Assembly: GCA_035444285.1 (NCBI GenBank)
Contig: DAOMOK010000015.1
Span: 1 to 64,000 of the forward strand
Source: CAADGU01 sp035444285
GTDB taxonomy: Bacteria > Chloroflexota > Anaerolineae > Promineifilales > Promineifilaceae
Length of the DNA: 64,000 bases
Reading direction: 5' to 3'
The notes beneath the pieces are model-generated. The model was not told where the DNA came from and ran no database searches. It saw only the letters and a list, made by a program, of their open reading frames with translations. A program made the position numbers and the translations under genes. This document shows, in pieces, positions 25,556 to 33,960 of this stretch. The number at the start of each line of letters is the position of its first letter. Within the stretch, counting starts at the first letter, position 1.

Positions 25556-26176
25556 TTAGGGTTTGACCGGAACTTCATCTATCCCCCGTATTGGCCCATG
25601 TGCGGGATACACTCGTACCGCGCCGCGTTCGCGGAGACGTTTCCAGGTGGCCACGGCCGTGGGGTTGTCAAAAGCGAAGGCTTCCGGCGGCAGGTCGCCG
25701 GTGAAAACCGACCCATCATCGAGAAGGAGCGAAACACAATGATCCGAATGGCCGGGCGTGTGCAGGATTTCACCGGCGATCCCCATCTGGCGCAGGAGTT
25801 GGCGGCTCTGCGCAAACGAGATGACGATGTTGCCATGCTCGGTAATTTCCACGTAGTTGTCTGTGGGCTTGGTCCAGGTCTTCATAACAGGAATGGCGCT
25901 CACCTGCACATCGAGTACGAGGAGGGGAACACCTTCGCGCTTCAGTTCTTCGGCCAGACCGGCATGGTCAATATGGTAATGGGTGGCGAGAGCGTAGCGG
26001 ATTTCGTGCAAGGGAATGCCCATTCGTTTCAGATTCGCCTTCATCGCGCCGAGGGTGCCGGGCCAGCCGATATCTACCAGCAAGCGTGAACGCCCCGCGC
26101 TGACTACCCAATAATTGGTTGAGCGATAACCGACGTTCACAATCGTGAGAGAGGCATCTTTGTTCATAGGCTTCAT
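25556..26176 (-). CDS. metallo-beta-lactamase-fold hydrolase
   Basis: 206 residues from the ATG at 26176. The zinc-binding motif THYHIDHAG lies at about residues 65-73. ILHTPGHSDHCVSLLLDD (third metal His), FTGDLPPE (bridging Asp) and a final VYPAHGP (His) follow, so the metal site is complete. The glyoxalase II-like subgroup hydrolyses thioesters, lactones or phosphoesters; the substrate cannot be told. An upstream frame to 26221 is open, and ATG at 26167 is another option; no strong ribosome site decides between them. It reads toward the methyltransferase remnant. Confidence 0.9.
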   Translation of the reverse strand: MKPMNKDASLTIVNVGYRSTNYWVVSAGRSRLLVDIGWPGTLGAMKANLKRMGIPLHEIRYALATHYHIDHAGLAEELKREGVPLLVLDVQVSAIPVMKTWTKPTDNYVEITEHGNIVISFAQSRQLLRQMGIAGEILHTPGHSDHCVSLLLDDGSVFTGDLPPEAFAFDNPTAVATWKRLRERGAVRVYPAHGPIRGIDEVPVKP

Positions 26177-26293
26177 GAGGGGCAGCAGGTTGCCGCAATT
26201 GCTATGAAAAGTACACCGCAAAAGTAGGAATCAGGATCGGTAAATTGCCCGGCAGATGCAGCACCATTTCATTCACTAATTTCCCTTCGTTTA

Positions 26294-26896
26294 TTACGTT
26301 CCTTCGGGAATAATCAGCCGCTTTTCTAAAATCAATGTTGCCTGTGCTGTTTCGGATAGCTGCTTATCACCATCATATTCGATGATCTTATTGAACCCTC
26401 GCTGTACCCAAAAGCGGAGAGCGGGCCAATTTTTCAGGTAAACTTCCAGCCATATTGCCATGTATCCCCGTTCTGCTAACTGCTGCGACAGCCCGGCAAC
26501 CACTTCCTGAGCATATTGCTTGCCCTGATGTTCCGGGTGTATGACAAACATGGAAATGAAGGCGGTGGCTGGCTGTGGCAGCCGGGCGGAGTGGTGCTGC
26601 ACATGAAAGTAGCCGATGGATTCACGGCCGTCTATCGTTTCCAAACGCTGTAGGCGGAAGCCCTGTTCCACGCCGGTGTCGGTCAGGCTTTTTTCCACCA
26701 ACTGCCGGATCTCATCCTCATCCACAAGCTGAAATGTAGGATCCCATTGTTCAACGTAATGGCAAGAATTGAATATCTGCGTCAGGCACGGAACGTCCCT
26801 CAGTTGGCTGTCTTTAACGCGAATGCGCGCTGTAGACCATTCCGGCGGGAGGTATTCTCGTGTGGTGCCAGTCTCAGTTTTCATGCCGTTGCTCAC
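26294..26896 (-). CDS. GNAT-family N-acetyltransferase
   Basis: 200 residues. The central acetyl-CoA binding region reads FISMFVIHPEHQGKQYAQEV, followed by MAIWLEVYLKNWPALRFWVQRGF, typical of GNAT domains. The glycine loop is weak (Q-G-K-Q-Y-A instead of Q-G-x-G-x-G/A), so cofactor binding should be a little atypical. Start could be 26896 or the internal ATG at 26884. Substrate unknown. It stands alone between the hydrolase and the large secreted protein. Confidence 0.82.
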   Translation of the reverse strand: MSNGMKTETGTTREYLPPEWSTARIRVKDSQLRDVPCLTQIFNSCHYVEQWDPTFQLVDEDEIRQLVEKSLTDTGVEQGFRLQRLETIDGRESIGYFHVQHHSARLPQPATAFISMFVIHPEHQGKQYAQEVVAGLSQQLAERGYMAIWLEVYLKNWPALRFWVQRGFNKIIEYDGDKQLSETAQATLILEKRLIIPEGT

Positions 26897-27172
26897 TCAC
26901 TTCTGTCAAGCGATAAAGGATAAAAGGGGTAAGGTCGCGATTGTAACAACTTTTCATCTGCCTGGGCAACGCCACTTACGTCAAGCGCATGGCGCTACAG
27001 GCACCGGCAAAATGCAAAAACCGAGGGAACCTGTCTATGTTATAATGCCTCAGACCACCAGCCCACTGTCTGTGGCTGGAACTACCCGGCACGGCAGCCC
27101 GACCACCTGACAACACGGCAACATGATAGCAACTAACACACACCCGGCATGACCGGGTAATAGGAGGCTACA

Positions 27173-30100
27173 ATGTTTCGCCTGAGAACCCTGTTCATTT
27201 ACACGCTTCCCCTCTTGCCCATCCTGTTTCTTATGAACCGGTCAGCGCCGCCTGCGCAGAGCCATTTCGCCACACCGCAGGGCGCTATCTTCACCAACAG
27301 CGGCCAATCACTTGGCGGCGAGACGGGCAACGGTGTCGCTCTAGGCGACCTGGACGGCGACGGCGACGTTGACGCCTTTGTCGCCAACGACGCCGGCGGC
27401 GGTGAGGCCAACCACATTTGGTTCAACCAGGGCAACGGTCTCTTCACCGACGGCCCTGTCTTAGGCACGACCAATGGGCACGGCGTCGCCCTCGGCGACC
27501 TGGACGGCGATGGCGATCTGGACGCTATCGTCGCCGGCCTTCCCCCCAGCCAATCGGCCGCTGCCGGCAGCGGCTCCAATCAGGTCTGGCTCAACCAGGG
27601 CGGCGCTCAAGGCGGCGCCGAAGGCGACTTTGCCCCCGGCGATGCCTTTGGCCTCTTTGCCAGTTACGGCGTTGCCATTGGCGACATAGACAATGATGGC
27701 GATCAGGACGCGCTGGCCGTCGGCAACAGCAACCAGGTCTGGCTCAACGACGGCGACGCCACCTTCGCTGCCGGTTTCGCCTTTCCCTTCCAATTTAGCG
27801 AGTCGGTGGCTCTGGCTGACCTGGACAGCGACGGCTGGCTGGACGCTATCATTGCCGACAGCGCTTCCGGCCCTGATAACCGCATCTGGTGGAACGATGG
27901 CAACTGGATTCCAGGGCCGGGTTCTTTCACACAAGGTATGGCTCTCCCCACCACCAGCCTCATGCAGGGCGTAGCCATCGCCAACCTGGATGCCGATAAC
28001 CTACCCGACATCTTTCTGGCCGGCAGCGGCCCCGATCAAATCTACTGGAACGAGGGCGCTCGCGACTTCAGCACGGCCGGGCCGCTCTCCGTCAGTGATA
28101 GTAGTTGGGCCATCGCCCTGGCTGATGTAGACGGCGACACCCTTCTGGACGCGGTCATCGCCAACATCACCGCCGAACCCAATCGCCTGTGGCATAACGA
28201 CGGCGGCCGTGTTTTCACCGTCATCCAGGAATTTGGCGACGAAATCGGCCTCTATTGGAGCCGGGGGTTAGGATTAAGCGACCTCAACGGCGACGGCTCG
28301 GCCGACCTGTTCGAGGTGACAACGGCCGAAGACCGCGTCTGGTTCAACCAAAGCGTGCCACCAGTTATCCCTAACGAAGCAGGCTGGCAGGTGCAGCTTC
28401 TAGACGCGCGGGGGGACGCGGGTTATTCACCTTCACTGGCGCTAGATGCCAATGGTTATCCCCATATCAGTTACGGCCGTCTCTTTCAGGACCCCGATGA
28501 CTTCGTTTCTTACCTGCAATACACCCGCTGGGACGGCGTTCGCTGGCATAGCCAATTCGTTGACAACAGCGTCTCCGAAGCCTCAATTGCTCTGGATACC
28601 AATGGCAACCCCCACATCGCTTACACTACCGGCCCAGGTAATGTTCTCCGCTACGCCACCTGGGATGGCGTGGCCTGGCAGGTTCAGCAGGTAGACCAGG
28701 CTCCTTTTCCGCAGACGATGGCCCTCGGCTCATTGGCTCTCGACGCCAACAACCGCGCCCATATCATCTACAACACCTTCAGCAATACCTCACCCAACCC
28801 GGAACTGCTGAAATATGCCCATTGGGACGGCGCGGCCTGGCAACTCCAGACAGTGGATAACGGGCTGGTCTATGACAGTGAAGTCGTGCTCGATTCATCC
28901 GGCACACCACACCTCAGCTACGCCTTTCGGGAAGAATTCGATACTTACGTTTTGAAATATGCCGTTTGGGATGGGGCAGCCTGGCAAATCGTGATTCTCG
29001 ATGGGGAAGTACAGGATGCCGGCGTTTTTGTCGCCTCCTTAAACCTTGATGCCAGCGATAATCCCCATATTGGTTATATTCTGGATGATTTCAACAGCGG
29101 CGATCTGCTCAAATACACTTATTGGAATGGGGCAACCTGGCAAACACAAACGGTTATCACCCTAGACCCAGATCATAAAATCCTTGATATTTCCGTAGAT
29201 GTGGACACGGCCGTCAACCCCCACCTCGTATATTACCTGTCTGATCCCCCGGCTGGCGGCCATTGGATACAGCACAGCTATTGGGATGGTGTATCGTGGC
29301 AGACGGAAACGCTGGATGGTGGGGCTACAACAACCACCTTCCGCGACCAATTGGTGGCGATGGCTCTGGATGCAGCCGATAACCTGCACACCGCCTATTA
29401 CGCTCCAGGCTACGAAGACCTGCGTTATGTTTCCTGGGCAACCAACTGGCAAGTCCGCACACTCCCGGAAACCGGCACAGTGGAGACTCCGGCTATTGCC
29501 GTTGGCAATGCTGTTCCGGCCATTGGCTACTATAAGCCGGGCAGCGGCCAGGTGAAGCTGGCAACCTGGGACGAACCCTGGGTGTTGAACCCCGTTGACT
29601 TCGTGAGTGCGCCGGTTAATGACCTGGCTGTAGCTGCCGGGCCGCAGTATGAACACATCAGTTATTATGACGCCGACAACCAACGCCTGCTCTACAGCTA
29701 TTGGAACGGCCTCGCCTGGACAACGGAAGTGGTGGACGAAGCAGGTGATGTCGGCCGTTACAATGATCTGGTGCTTGCCGGTAATGTTGATGGCTCACCC
29801 TGGATCGCCTATTGGGATGACACTACATTGCGCATCAAACTAGCGCGACCAGTTATCAATTCCGTCCTCTGGGACATCTTCCCCAACAATGCCGGGCCTG
29901 TTCTGAACAGCAGCAGCGGGCCGCTCTCGCTGGCTGTTTTGCCGGGCGGCATGGGCGTCAGCTATTACGATGGCGTTAGCGGCGACCTGCGTCTGGCACA
30001 CTGGACGGCCGCAACTGCAACCTGGGCTGATGAACGGGTAGATGGTCTTACGGCCGATGTAGGCCAACTGAACAGCCTGCAAACCGATTGGACAGAGAGC

Positions 30101-31033
30101 ATCCCGGTGGTGGCTTATTATGATGAAACAAATGACGCCATCCGGCTCGCCTACAAAACGGCCGTTGGCTGGCAAATGCAGACGGCCGTGACCGCAGCCG
30201 GCGGCGTCACCAGTCTGGCTCTGGAACTGGGCCTCCACTCCCGCCACCACGCCCGCATTGCTTACACTACTGGCAGCGGTACACTGCATGTAGCCGGGCT
30301 ACGCAACGGTGCCTGGCAGATTGAGATTGTAGAGAGCGGGGCGGCGGCGCTGAACGAAGTCTCCCTGGCGCACGACACACGCCTTCATCTGACCTATACC
30401 CACGCCGGCACCGGTTTACAATACGCTTTTCGCACAGCTACCTTGAATGTAAACAGCGCCAATCCGGCCATGCCGCCTGGCCTTCCACCCAGTAGTTATA
30501 ACCCATTGGATCCTTGCGCCGCCGACCTGTCGCCCGGTGAGCAGATCAACTTGTCCGCCCCCGCTCGATCCGTTCTTCCCGCCACACGCCTGAATCAGGC
30601 TGAACCACTCAACGACTCTGGCATCTTTGGCGGCATGATGAACTTGTTCGGTGCTACCTCAGGCGGGCAACATTACATTGACCTATATATTCAATATGGC
30701 TCTGAGATGGGGCAACTGGGGCTGGATGACCCCAGTTTACTCTGGGATGCCTTTGGCACGCTACAAAATTTCCTGCCCGGTCTGGAGGCGCTGGTCATGG
30801 GGCGGGGGGATGAGGTGGTTGTCACCCAAGAAATGGTTGACGATGCCCTAAATGTGTGGCAGCAGTTGGCAGCGGCGGGCAGCCCAGCGTTGACGGCCGT
30901 GATCAACACCGAACTGGCGCAATATAAGAATCTGCAAGATTTTGTGGGGCTGACGTTTGATGAGTGGGCGCTGGCGATTGGGGTGGACCCACCGTCGGAG
31001 ACGGTTTATTTACCGATTATCAGTAAGGAATAG
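27173..31033 (+). CDS. giant secreted FG-GAP/VCBS beta-propeller protein
   Basis: 1286 residues. A signal peptide (about 1-30) is followed by seven or more FG-GAP/VCBS repeats to about residue 410. Each carries a calcium loop such as LGDLDGDGDVDAF or LADLDSDGWLDAI. Residues about 415-1100 hold a second repeat family (SLALDANGYPHISY, YAHWDGAAWQLQTVD, about 50 residues per unit), probably another propeller. A C-terminal helical part and the tail VYLPIISKE follow. The propellers suggest binding to surfaces or polysaccharides outside the cell. AGGAGG lies five bases before the ATG. No octamer occurs in the first 1.2 kb. Function is otherwise unknown. Confidence 0.88.
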   Translation: MFRLRTLFIYTLPLLPILFLMNRSAPPAQSHFATPQGAIFTNSGQSLGGETGNGVALGDLDGDGDVDAFVANDAGGGEANHIWFNQGNGLFTDGPVLGTTNGHGVALGDLDGDGDLDAIVAGLPPSQSAAAGSGSNQVWLNQGGAQGGAEGDFAPGDAFGLFASYGVAIGDIDNDGDQDALAVGNSNQVWLNDGDATFAAGFAFPFQFSESVALADLDSDGWLDAIIADSASGPDNRIWWNDGNWIPGPGSFTQGMALPTTSLMQGVAIANLDADNLPDIFLAGSGPDQIYWNEGARDFSTAGPLSVSDSSWAIALADVDGDTLLDAVIANITAEPNRLWHNDGGRVFTVIQEFGDEIGLYWSRGLGLSDLNGDGSADLFEVTTAEDRVWFNQSVPPVIPNEAGWQVQLLDARGDAGYSPSLALDANGYPHISYGRLFQDPDDFVSYLQYTRWDGVRWHSQFVDNSVSEASIALDTNGNPHIAYTTGPGNVLRYATWDGVAWQVQQVDQAPFPQTMALGSLALDANNRAHIIYNTFSNTSPNPELLKYAHWDGAAWQLQTVDNGLVYDSEVVLDSSGTPHLSYAFREEFDTYVLKYAVWDGAAWQIVILDGEVQDAGVFVASLNLDASDNPHIGYILDDFNSGDLLKYTYWNGATWQTQTVITLDPDHKILDISVDVDTAVNPHLVYYLSDPPAGGHWIQHSYWDGVSWQTETLDGGATTTTFRDQLVAMALDAADNLHTAYYAPGYEDLRYVSWATNWQVRTLPETGTVETPAIAVGNAVPAIGYYKPGSGQVKLATWDEPWVLNPVDFVSAPVNDLAVAAGPQYEHISYYDADNQRLLYSYWNGLAWTTEVVDEAGDVGRYNDLVLAGNVDGSPWIAYWDDTTLRIKLARPVINSVLWDIFPNNAGPVLNSSSGPLSLAVLPGGMGVSYYDGVSGDLRLAHWTAATATWADERVDGLTADVGQLNSLQTDWTESIPVVAYYDETNDAIRLAYKTAVGWQMQTAVTAAGGVTSLALELGLHSRHHARIAYTTGSGTLHVAGLRNGAWQIEIVESGAAALNEVSLAHDTRLHLTYTHAGTGLQYAFRTATLNVNSANPAMPPGLPPSSYNPLDPCAADLSPGEQINLSAPARSVLPATRLNQAEPLNDSGIFGGMMNLFGATSGGQHYIDLYIQYGSEMGQLGLDDPSLLWDAFGTLQNFLPGLEALVMGRGDEVVVTQEMVDDALNVWQQLAAAGSPALTAVINTELAQYKNLQDFVGLTFDEWALAIGVDPPSETVYLPIISKE

Positions 31034-31040
31034 GCGAAGG

Positions 31041-31114
31041 GGCTACGGCCGTGCCCCCATATCCCTTCTCCACAACCAAAAGTCAGGTGGCTCTGCCTTG
31101 AATATCGGCCACAA
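31041..31114. repeat. 75-bp direct repeat, copy a (left edge of the toxin-antitoxin island)
   Basis: Begins GGCTACGGCCGTG and continues through TTCCCTTCTCCACAACC, AAAAGTCAGGTGGCTCTGCC and GGCCACAA. Copies b (32454-32528) and c (32534-32607) are in the same orientation and about 80-90% alike by eye. Copies a and b flank the HigA/VapBC genes. Confidence 0.85.
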
Positions 31115-31134
31115 CGGGCAAAATATGTGGAATT

Positions 31135-31458
31135 TCACCCGCCGGGATTATCTGGCATTTGCGGGGCAGTAAAGAGTCTTTCCACGCGAAACGATTGTTG
31201 GTTCTGTCGGGCGTGCCACAAATCGTACTGCGTCTGCTGGTTAAGCCAGCTTTCGGCGGAAGTGTCGAAGGCGATGGAAAGCCTGATAGCCATTTCAGGG
31301 CTGATACCTGCATGACCATTTAGAATAGATGACAGCGTTTTACGGCTGACGCCCAGCGCTTCTGCTGCTCTGGTCACCGTTAATCCCAAAGGTTCTAAAC
31401 ACAACTCTTTAATGATTTCACCGGGATGCGGCGGGTTATACATTTGCATCATTTCCAT
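31135..31458 (-). CDS. higA: HigA-family antitoxin (XRE helix-turn-helix)
   Basis: 107 residues. The opening PPHPGEIIKELCLEPLGLTV is diagnostic for HigA/VapI antidotes, followed by a helix-turn-helix (VTRAAEALGVSRKTLSSIL, NGHAGISPEMAIRLSIAF). HigA binds the toxin HigB and represses its own operon. The ATG lies 4 bp after the stop of the HigB remnant, as in normal higBA operons. The antitoxin is intact while the toxin is truncated, so it may now act as a free regulator or protect against related toxins. Confidence 0.92.
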   Translation of the reverse strand: MEMMQMYNPPHPGEIIKELCLEPLGLTVTRAAEALGVSRKTLSSILNGHAGISPEMAIRLSIAFDTSAESWLNQQTQYDLWHARQNQQSFRVERLFTAPQMPDNPGG

Positions 31459-31462
31459 TACC

Positions 31463-31702
31463 TCAATGGTAGTCCTCGTAATTGACTACCGTAGCATCTG
31501 GGCCATCAAACTGAAAGGTGATGCGCCAGTTACCGCTTACACGCACTGACCAGGTACCTTGTCTATCCCCTTTCAATTCATGCAGATGCAAACCGGGCAA
31601 GTTCATGTCCCGCGGACTGGTGGAAGCGTTGAGCCGATCCAAGATAAGCCGTCGTTTACCTGCGTGAGCCGCCTGAATTCCGGCTAGGGAATTTATGTTT
31701 TG
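31463..31702 (-). pseudogene. higB: HigB-type toxin, N-terminally truncated
   Basis: The frame ending at TGA 31463-31465 reads AGIQAAHAGKRRLILDRLNA, DMNLPGLHLHELKGDRQGTW and SVSGNWRITF-like text through VVNYEDYH, the C-terminal three quarters of a RelE-superfamily HigB. Upstream, codons NINSL are preceded by an in-frame TAG (31703-31705), and no ATG or GTG is available before residue 30. The usual first 15-17 residues are missing and replaced by the tail of the PIN-domain gene. The catalytic C-terminal region remains, so the break is at the 5' end only. Probably inactive. Confidence 0.8.
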
Positions 31703-32079
31703 CTATATGGCTCCACCGTCAGCAAATGGGGGATAGCTTTGTAATGTTTACGATTGAAGGTATGTAACGGCAAAGCCAGGGCAACGGCCGTTTGACCAAT
31801 TAAGGCATCCAACAATCCGATGCTGTGGCTGAGATGATGTCGGGCAAAGAGTGCCAGCGCAGCGTCACATGTTTCTGGTGATGGCCAGACGATATCCACG
31901 CTCGCCAATGCCTTCTCTACTTTGGATTATTCAGATTTGTTTTTACATCCCTGCAACAATTCCATCACCACAAAACCAGGTAAGCTGATGCCTTCTTCCC
32001 CCAGGCCAGCTAACCAGGCAACGGCAGGTGGATGCTGCCGAAGCAGGTCTATCATGACATCGCTATCCAGAATAATCAT
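31693..32079 (-). pseudogene. vapC: VapC-like PIN-domain toxin interrupted by one in-frame stop codon
   Basis: From the ATG at 32079 the frame reads MIILDSDVMIDLLR (PIN first acidic residue Asp5), then FVVMELLQGC (acidic Glu), and meets TAA at 31927-31929. The same frame continues without shift as SKVEKALASVDIVWPSPETC, HSIGLLDALIGQTA (third acidic Asp) and LHTFNRKHYKAI, ending at TAA 31693. Full length would be 128 residues, right for VapC. A single CAA-to-TAA change would explain the stop. It is either a pseudogene, a sequencing error, or two fragments. The start overlaps the antitoxin stop by four bases (ATGA). Confidence 0.85.
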
Positions 32080-32354
32080 CCTTCACCCATGTCGCCTATA
32101 GTGGGCCGTCGCTGCGCTTCCTCACGCAATTGGCGGGCATAATTGGCGCTATCTGGTATATCTTGGCGGTCTTTCCAGAGACCAATCAAACCGGAGTGAA
32201 GTAGTTGCCGCGCCGTCATTCCAGGTTGTTGTGATTTTTCAGAGGGAGTAAGTAACAATAAAACCTCAACTTGCTGACCGGCTTCAACAGGCAGGTTCCG
32301 GATGGTTAACTCGCCTCTTTTTTGGACTGTTTGTTGAATGTGAATGGCTTCCAT
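32076..32354 (-). CDS. vapB: VapB-like antitoxin
   Basis: 92 residues from the ATG at 32354. The N-terminal half has a short beta strand-helix pattern (GELTIRNLPVEAGQQVEVLL) similar to AbrB/MazE-type or related antitoxins. The C-terminal half (LLHSGLIGLWKDRQDIPDSA, YARQLREEAQRR) is the Trp/Arg-rich part that usually embraces the PIN toxin. The frame is open upstream to 32489, through a repeat; AAGGA upstream of the internal ATGs supports 32354 or 32366. It overlaps vapC by four bases. The family is inferred from the operon partner. Confidence 0.78.
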   Translation of the reverse strand: MEAIHIQQTVQKRGELTIRNLPVEAGQQVEVLLLLTPSEKSQQPGMTARQLLHSGLIGLWKDRQDIPDSANYARQLREEAQRRPTIGDMGEG

Positions 32355-32453
32355 CTGTTGCACCATTTCCTTATCAAAATAGAGTGCTTCAACAATACAC
32401 TTGATGAGTATATTCGTCAACGCGGCTGGACGGACAAGAGGTGATGGGGGGAA

Positions 32454-32528
32454 GCTACGGCCGTACACCCCCCTTTCCCTTCTCCACAACTAAAAGTCAG
32501 GTGGCTCTGCCTTGAGAACTGGCTGCAA
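32454..32528. repeat. 75-bp direct repeat, copy b (right edge of the toxin-antitoxin island)
   Basis: Same orientation as copy a (31041-31114). Begins GCTACGGCCGTACACC and contains CTTCTCCACAACTAAAAG and CAGGTGGCTCTGCC. The 1.3 kb between copies a and b contains exactly the higBA and vapBC genes. Confidence 0.82.
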
Positions 32529-32533
32529 CAAGG

Positions 32534-32607
32534 GCTACGGCCGTGACCCCCACTTCCCTTCTCCATGAGCAAAAGCCAGGCGGCACGGTCTTGAAAACCG
32601 GCCACAA
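32534..32607. repeat. 75-bp direct repeat, copy c (tandem to copy b)
   Basis: Follows copy b after 5 bp, same orientation, more diverged (CTCCATGAGCAAAAGCCAGG, then CGGCACGGTCTTG). It ends 15 bp before the Shedu stop codon. Confidence 0.78.
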
Positions 32608-32621
32608 GGCAGATACTGAAT

Positions 32622-33794
32622 TCAGAAAGGTAAATCATCTTCCTCATGTATGTTAGTGTTTACTTCCTCTCTTTTGCCTTCCAGGAGTTCTATCATTAAC
32701 CTGACTTTTTCAAATAATTCATCGTACGTGATTACTTGTACGCCTTGTAAATGTGAGCGGAACAATTCAAAAGATCGCTTTTTGGTGGGATTCGTTAATT
32801 CAGATTGATGAGTTCCAGCAATGATCAAACAGATTGGTTCAAACGATTCAAGTTCATATTGGTTATTGCTTTGCAACGAAGCAAAGTTGCTTATAAGACT
32901 ACGCCTGTAGTTTAGTACTTGGACAATTGAACCAGATAAATCACTTGAAATACTGTAAGCATTATCGCGGTATTGCGAATGCAGCAACCTTGTCTGAGGA
33001 GTTTTTATTTCGATTAGTACAGCATTTTCGCTTATATTATTCTTTGCCAAGAAGTCAACAATATTCCCGCCAACGTTTCCCAGATCCTTTCCACCAAGAA
33101 AAGCCTTATCTTTTACAATGACTACTGGATAAGCGAAAATTTGCGAGAGAACAAACGCATGATTTAAAAACGTCTCTTGCCAAAACTCCTCACTAGCATT
33201 GTTCTTATTTTCATCCCAAATTTTGAGGCTCGCCTTTAAAGCAGTCAAACCTGCGATAACTGAAAGTTCTTGTAAATTTTCCGGTTCCAGATTTTCTAAC
33301 TGCTGGACAACTTGCTCTGATAGACCAACTTGACCACACCACCGTAGCAAGCGGGATAGCAACTTAGAACCACTGTCTGGCTCTTGATTAAGCAAATTAG
33401 TCAAATCCCCTTGACTTACAGCCAAAAGTGTCCCAAGTCCAACATCTATGGGTACATACTCGGTTATGCCGGAAGGTATTCCCTCTCGTCTATATATCTC
33501 GTACAGAGTAGCAAGGCTTTGGAAAAAATGGAGTAGCTCCGCGCTTTTGAGTTCTATTTTAACCCATTCATTGGCTTTTAATTGAGATAAATTCAAGTCC
33601 TTTACGTCTTCCCAACTATCAGATTTCCGTTTTCTCTGGAAAATGAAGTTTCCTTTAACTGAAGCTTCTTTGTCATTAATGTTATCGAGAAGCAGAGGGC
33701 GAAATATCAGTCTTGTGGTCTGAGTTTCGCGCAATACTACGTCATCAGCTACAGCAGATACTCTGGACGTTGAATTTACCCTAATCCCATTCAT
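32622..33794 (-). CDS. sduA: Shedu anti-phage nuclease (DUF4263)
   Basis: 390 residues. The C-terminal half matches the Shedu SduA nuclease core: EEFWQETFLNHAFVLSQIF, then GGNIVDFLAK (Asp247) and VLIEIKTPQ (Glu262, Lys264), the D...ExK site of PD-(D/E)xK nucleases. RDNAYSISSDLSGSIVQVL and a late LIIAGTHQ segment follow. Known Shedu proteins protect single-handedly against phages by DNA cleavage. Residues 1-190 form a subtype-specific sensor region that I do not recognise. The gene is visibly AT-richer than its neighbours and contains no ACGGCCGT octamer, which supports recent horizontal gain. It sits beside the toxin-antitoxin island and a tandem repeat. Confidence 0.9.
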   Translation of the reverse strand: MNGIRVNSTSRVSAVADDVVLRETQTTRLIFRPLLLDNINDKEASVKGNFIFQRKRKSDSWEDVKDLNLSQLKANEWVKIELKSAELLHFFQSLATLYEIYRREGIPSGITEYVPIDVGLGTLLAVSQGDLTNLLNQEPDSGSKLLSRLLRWCGQVGLSEQVVQQLENLEPENLQELSVIAGLTALKASLKIWDENKNNASEEFWQETFLNHAFVLSQIFAYPVVIVKDKAFLGGKDLGNVGGNIVDFLAKNNISENAVLIEIKTPQTRLLHSQYRDNAYSISSDLSGSIVQVLNYRRSLISNFASLQSNNQYELESFEPICLIIAGTHQSELTNPTKKRSFELFRSHLQGVQVITYDELFEKVRLMIELLEGKREEVNTNIHEEDDLPF

Positions 33795-33960
33795 TTTTGA
33801 CCCACTCTTTCCGAATCAATGATCTGAAATTCTCCTAGCCATAAGACGACAGACGAGTGATGTAATCTGGCGGTAACTGCGATTTTATCAACTATTGTCG
33901 GTCATGAACAATGCAAATTGTGATAAACAGACGGCCGTTATGCCAGGCGCTACGGCCGTC

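Noticed and set aside
27199..27934. Minus-strand frames opposite the FG-GAP repeats
   Set aside because: They mirror the GGCGAC-rich codons of the true plus-strand gene; no recognisable domain or ribosome site.
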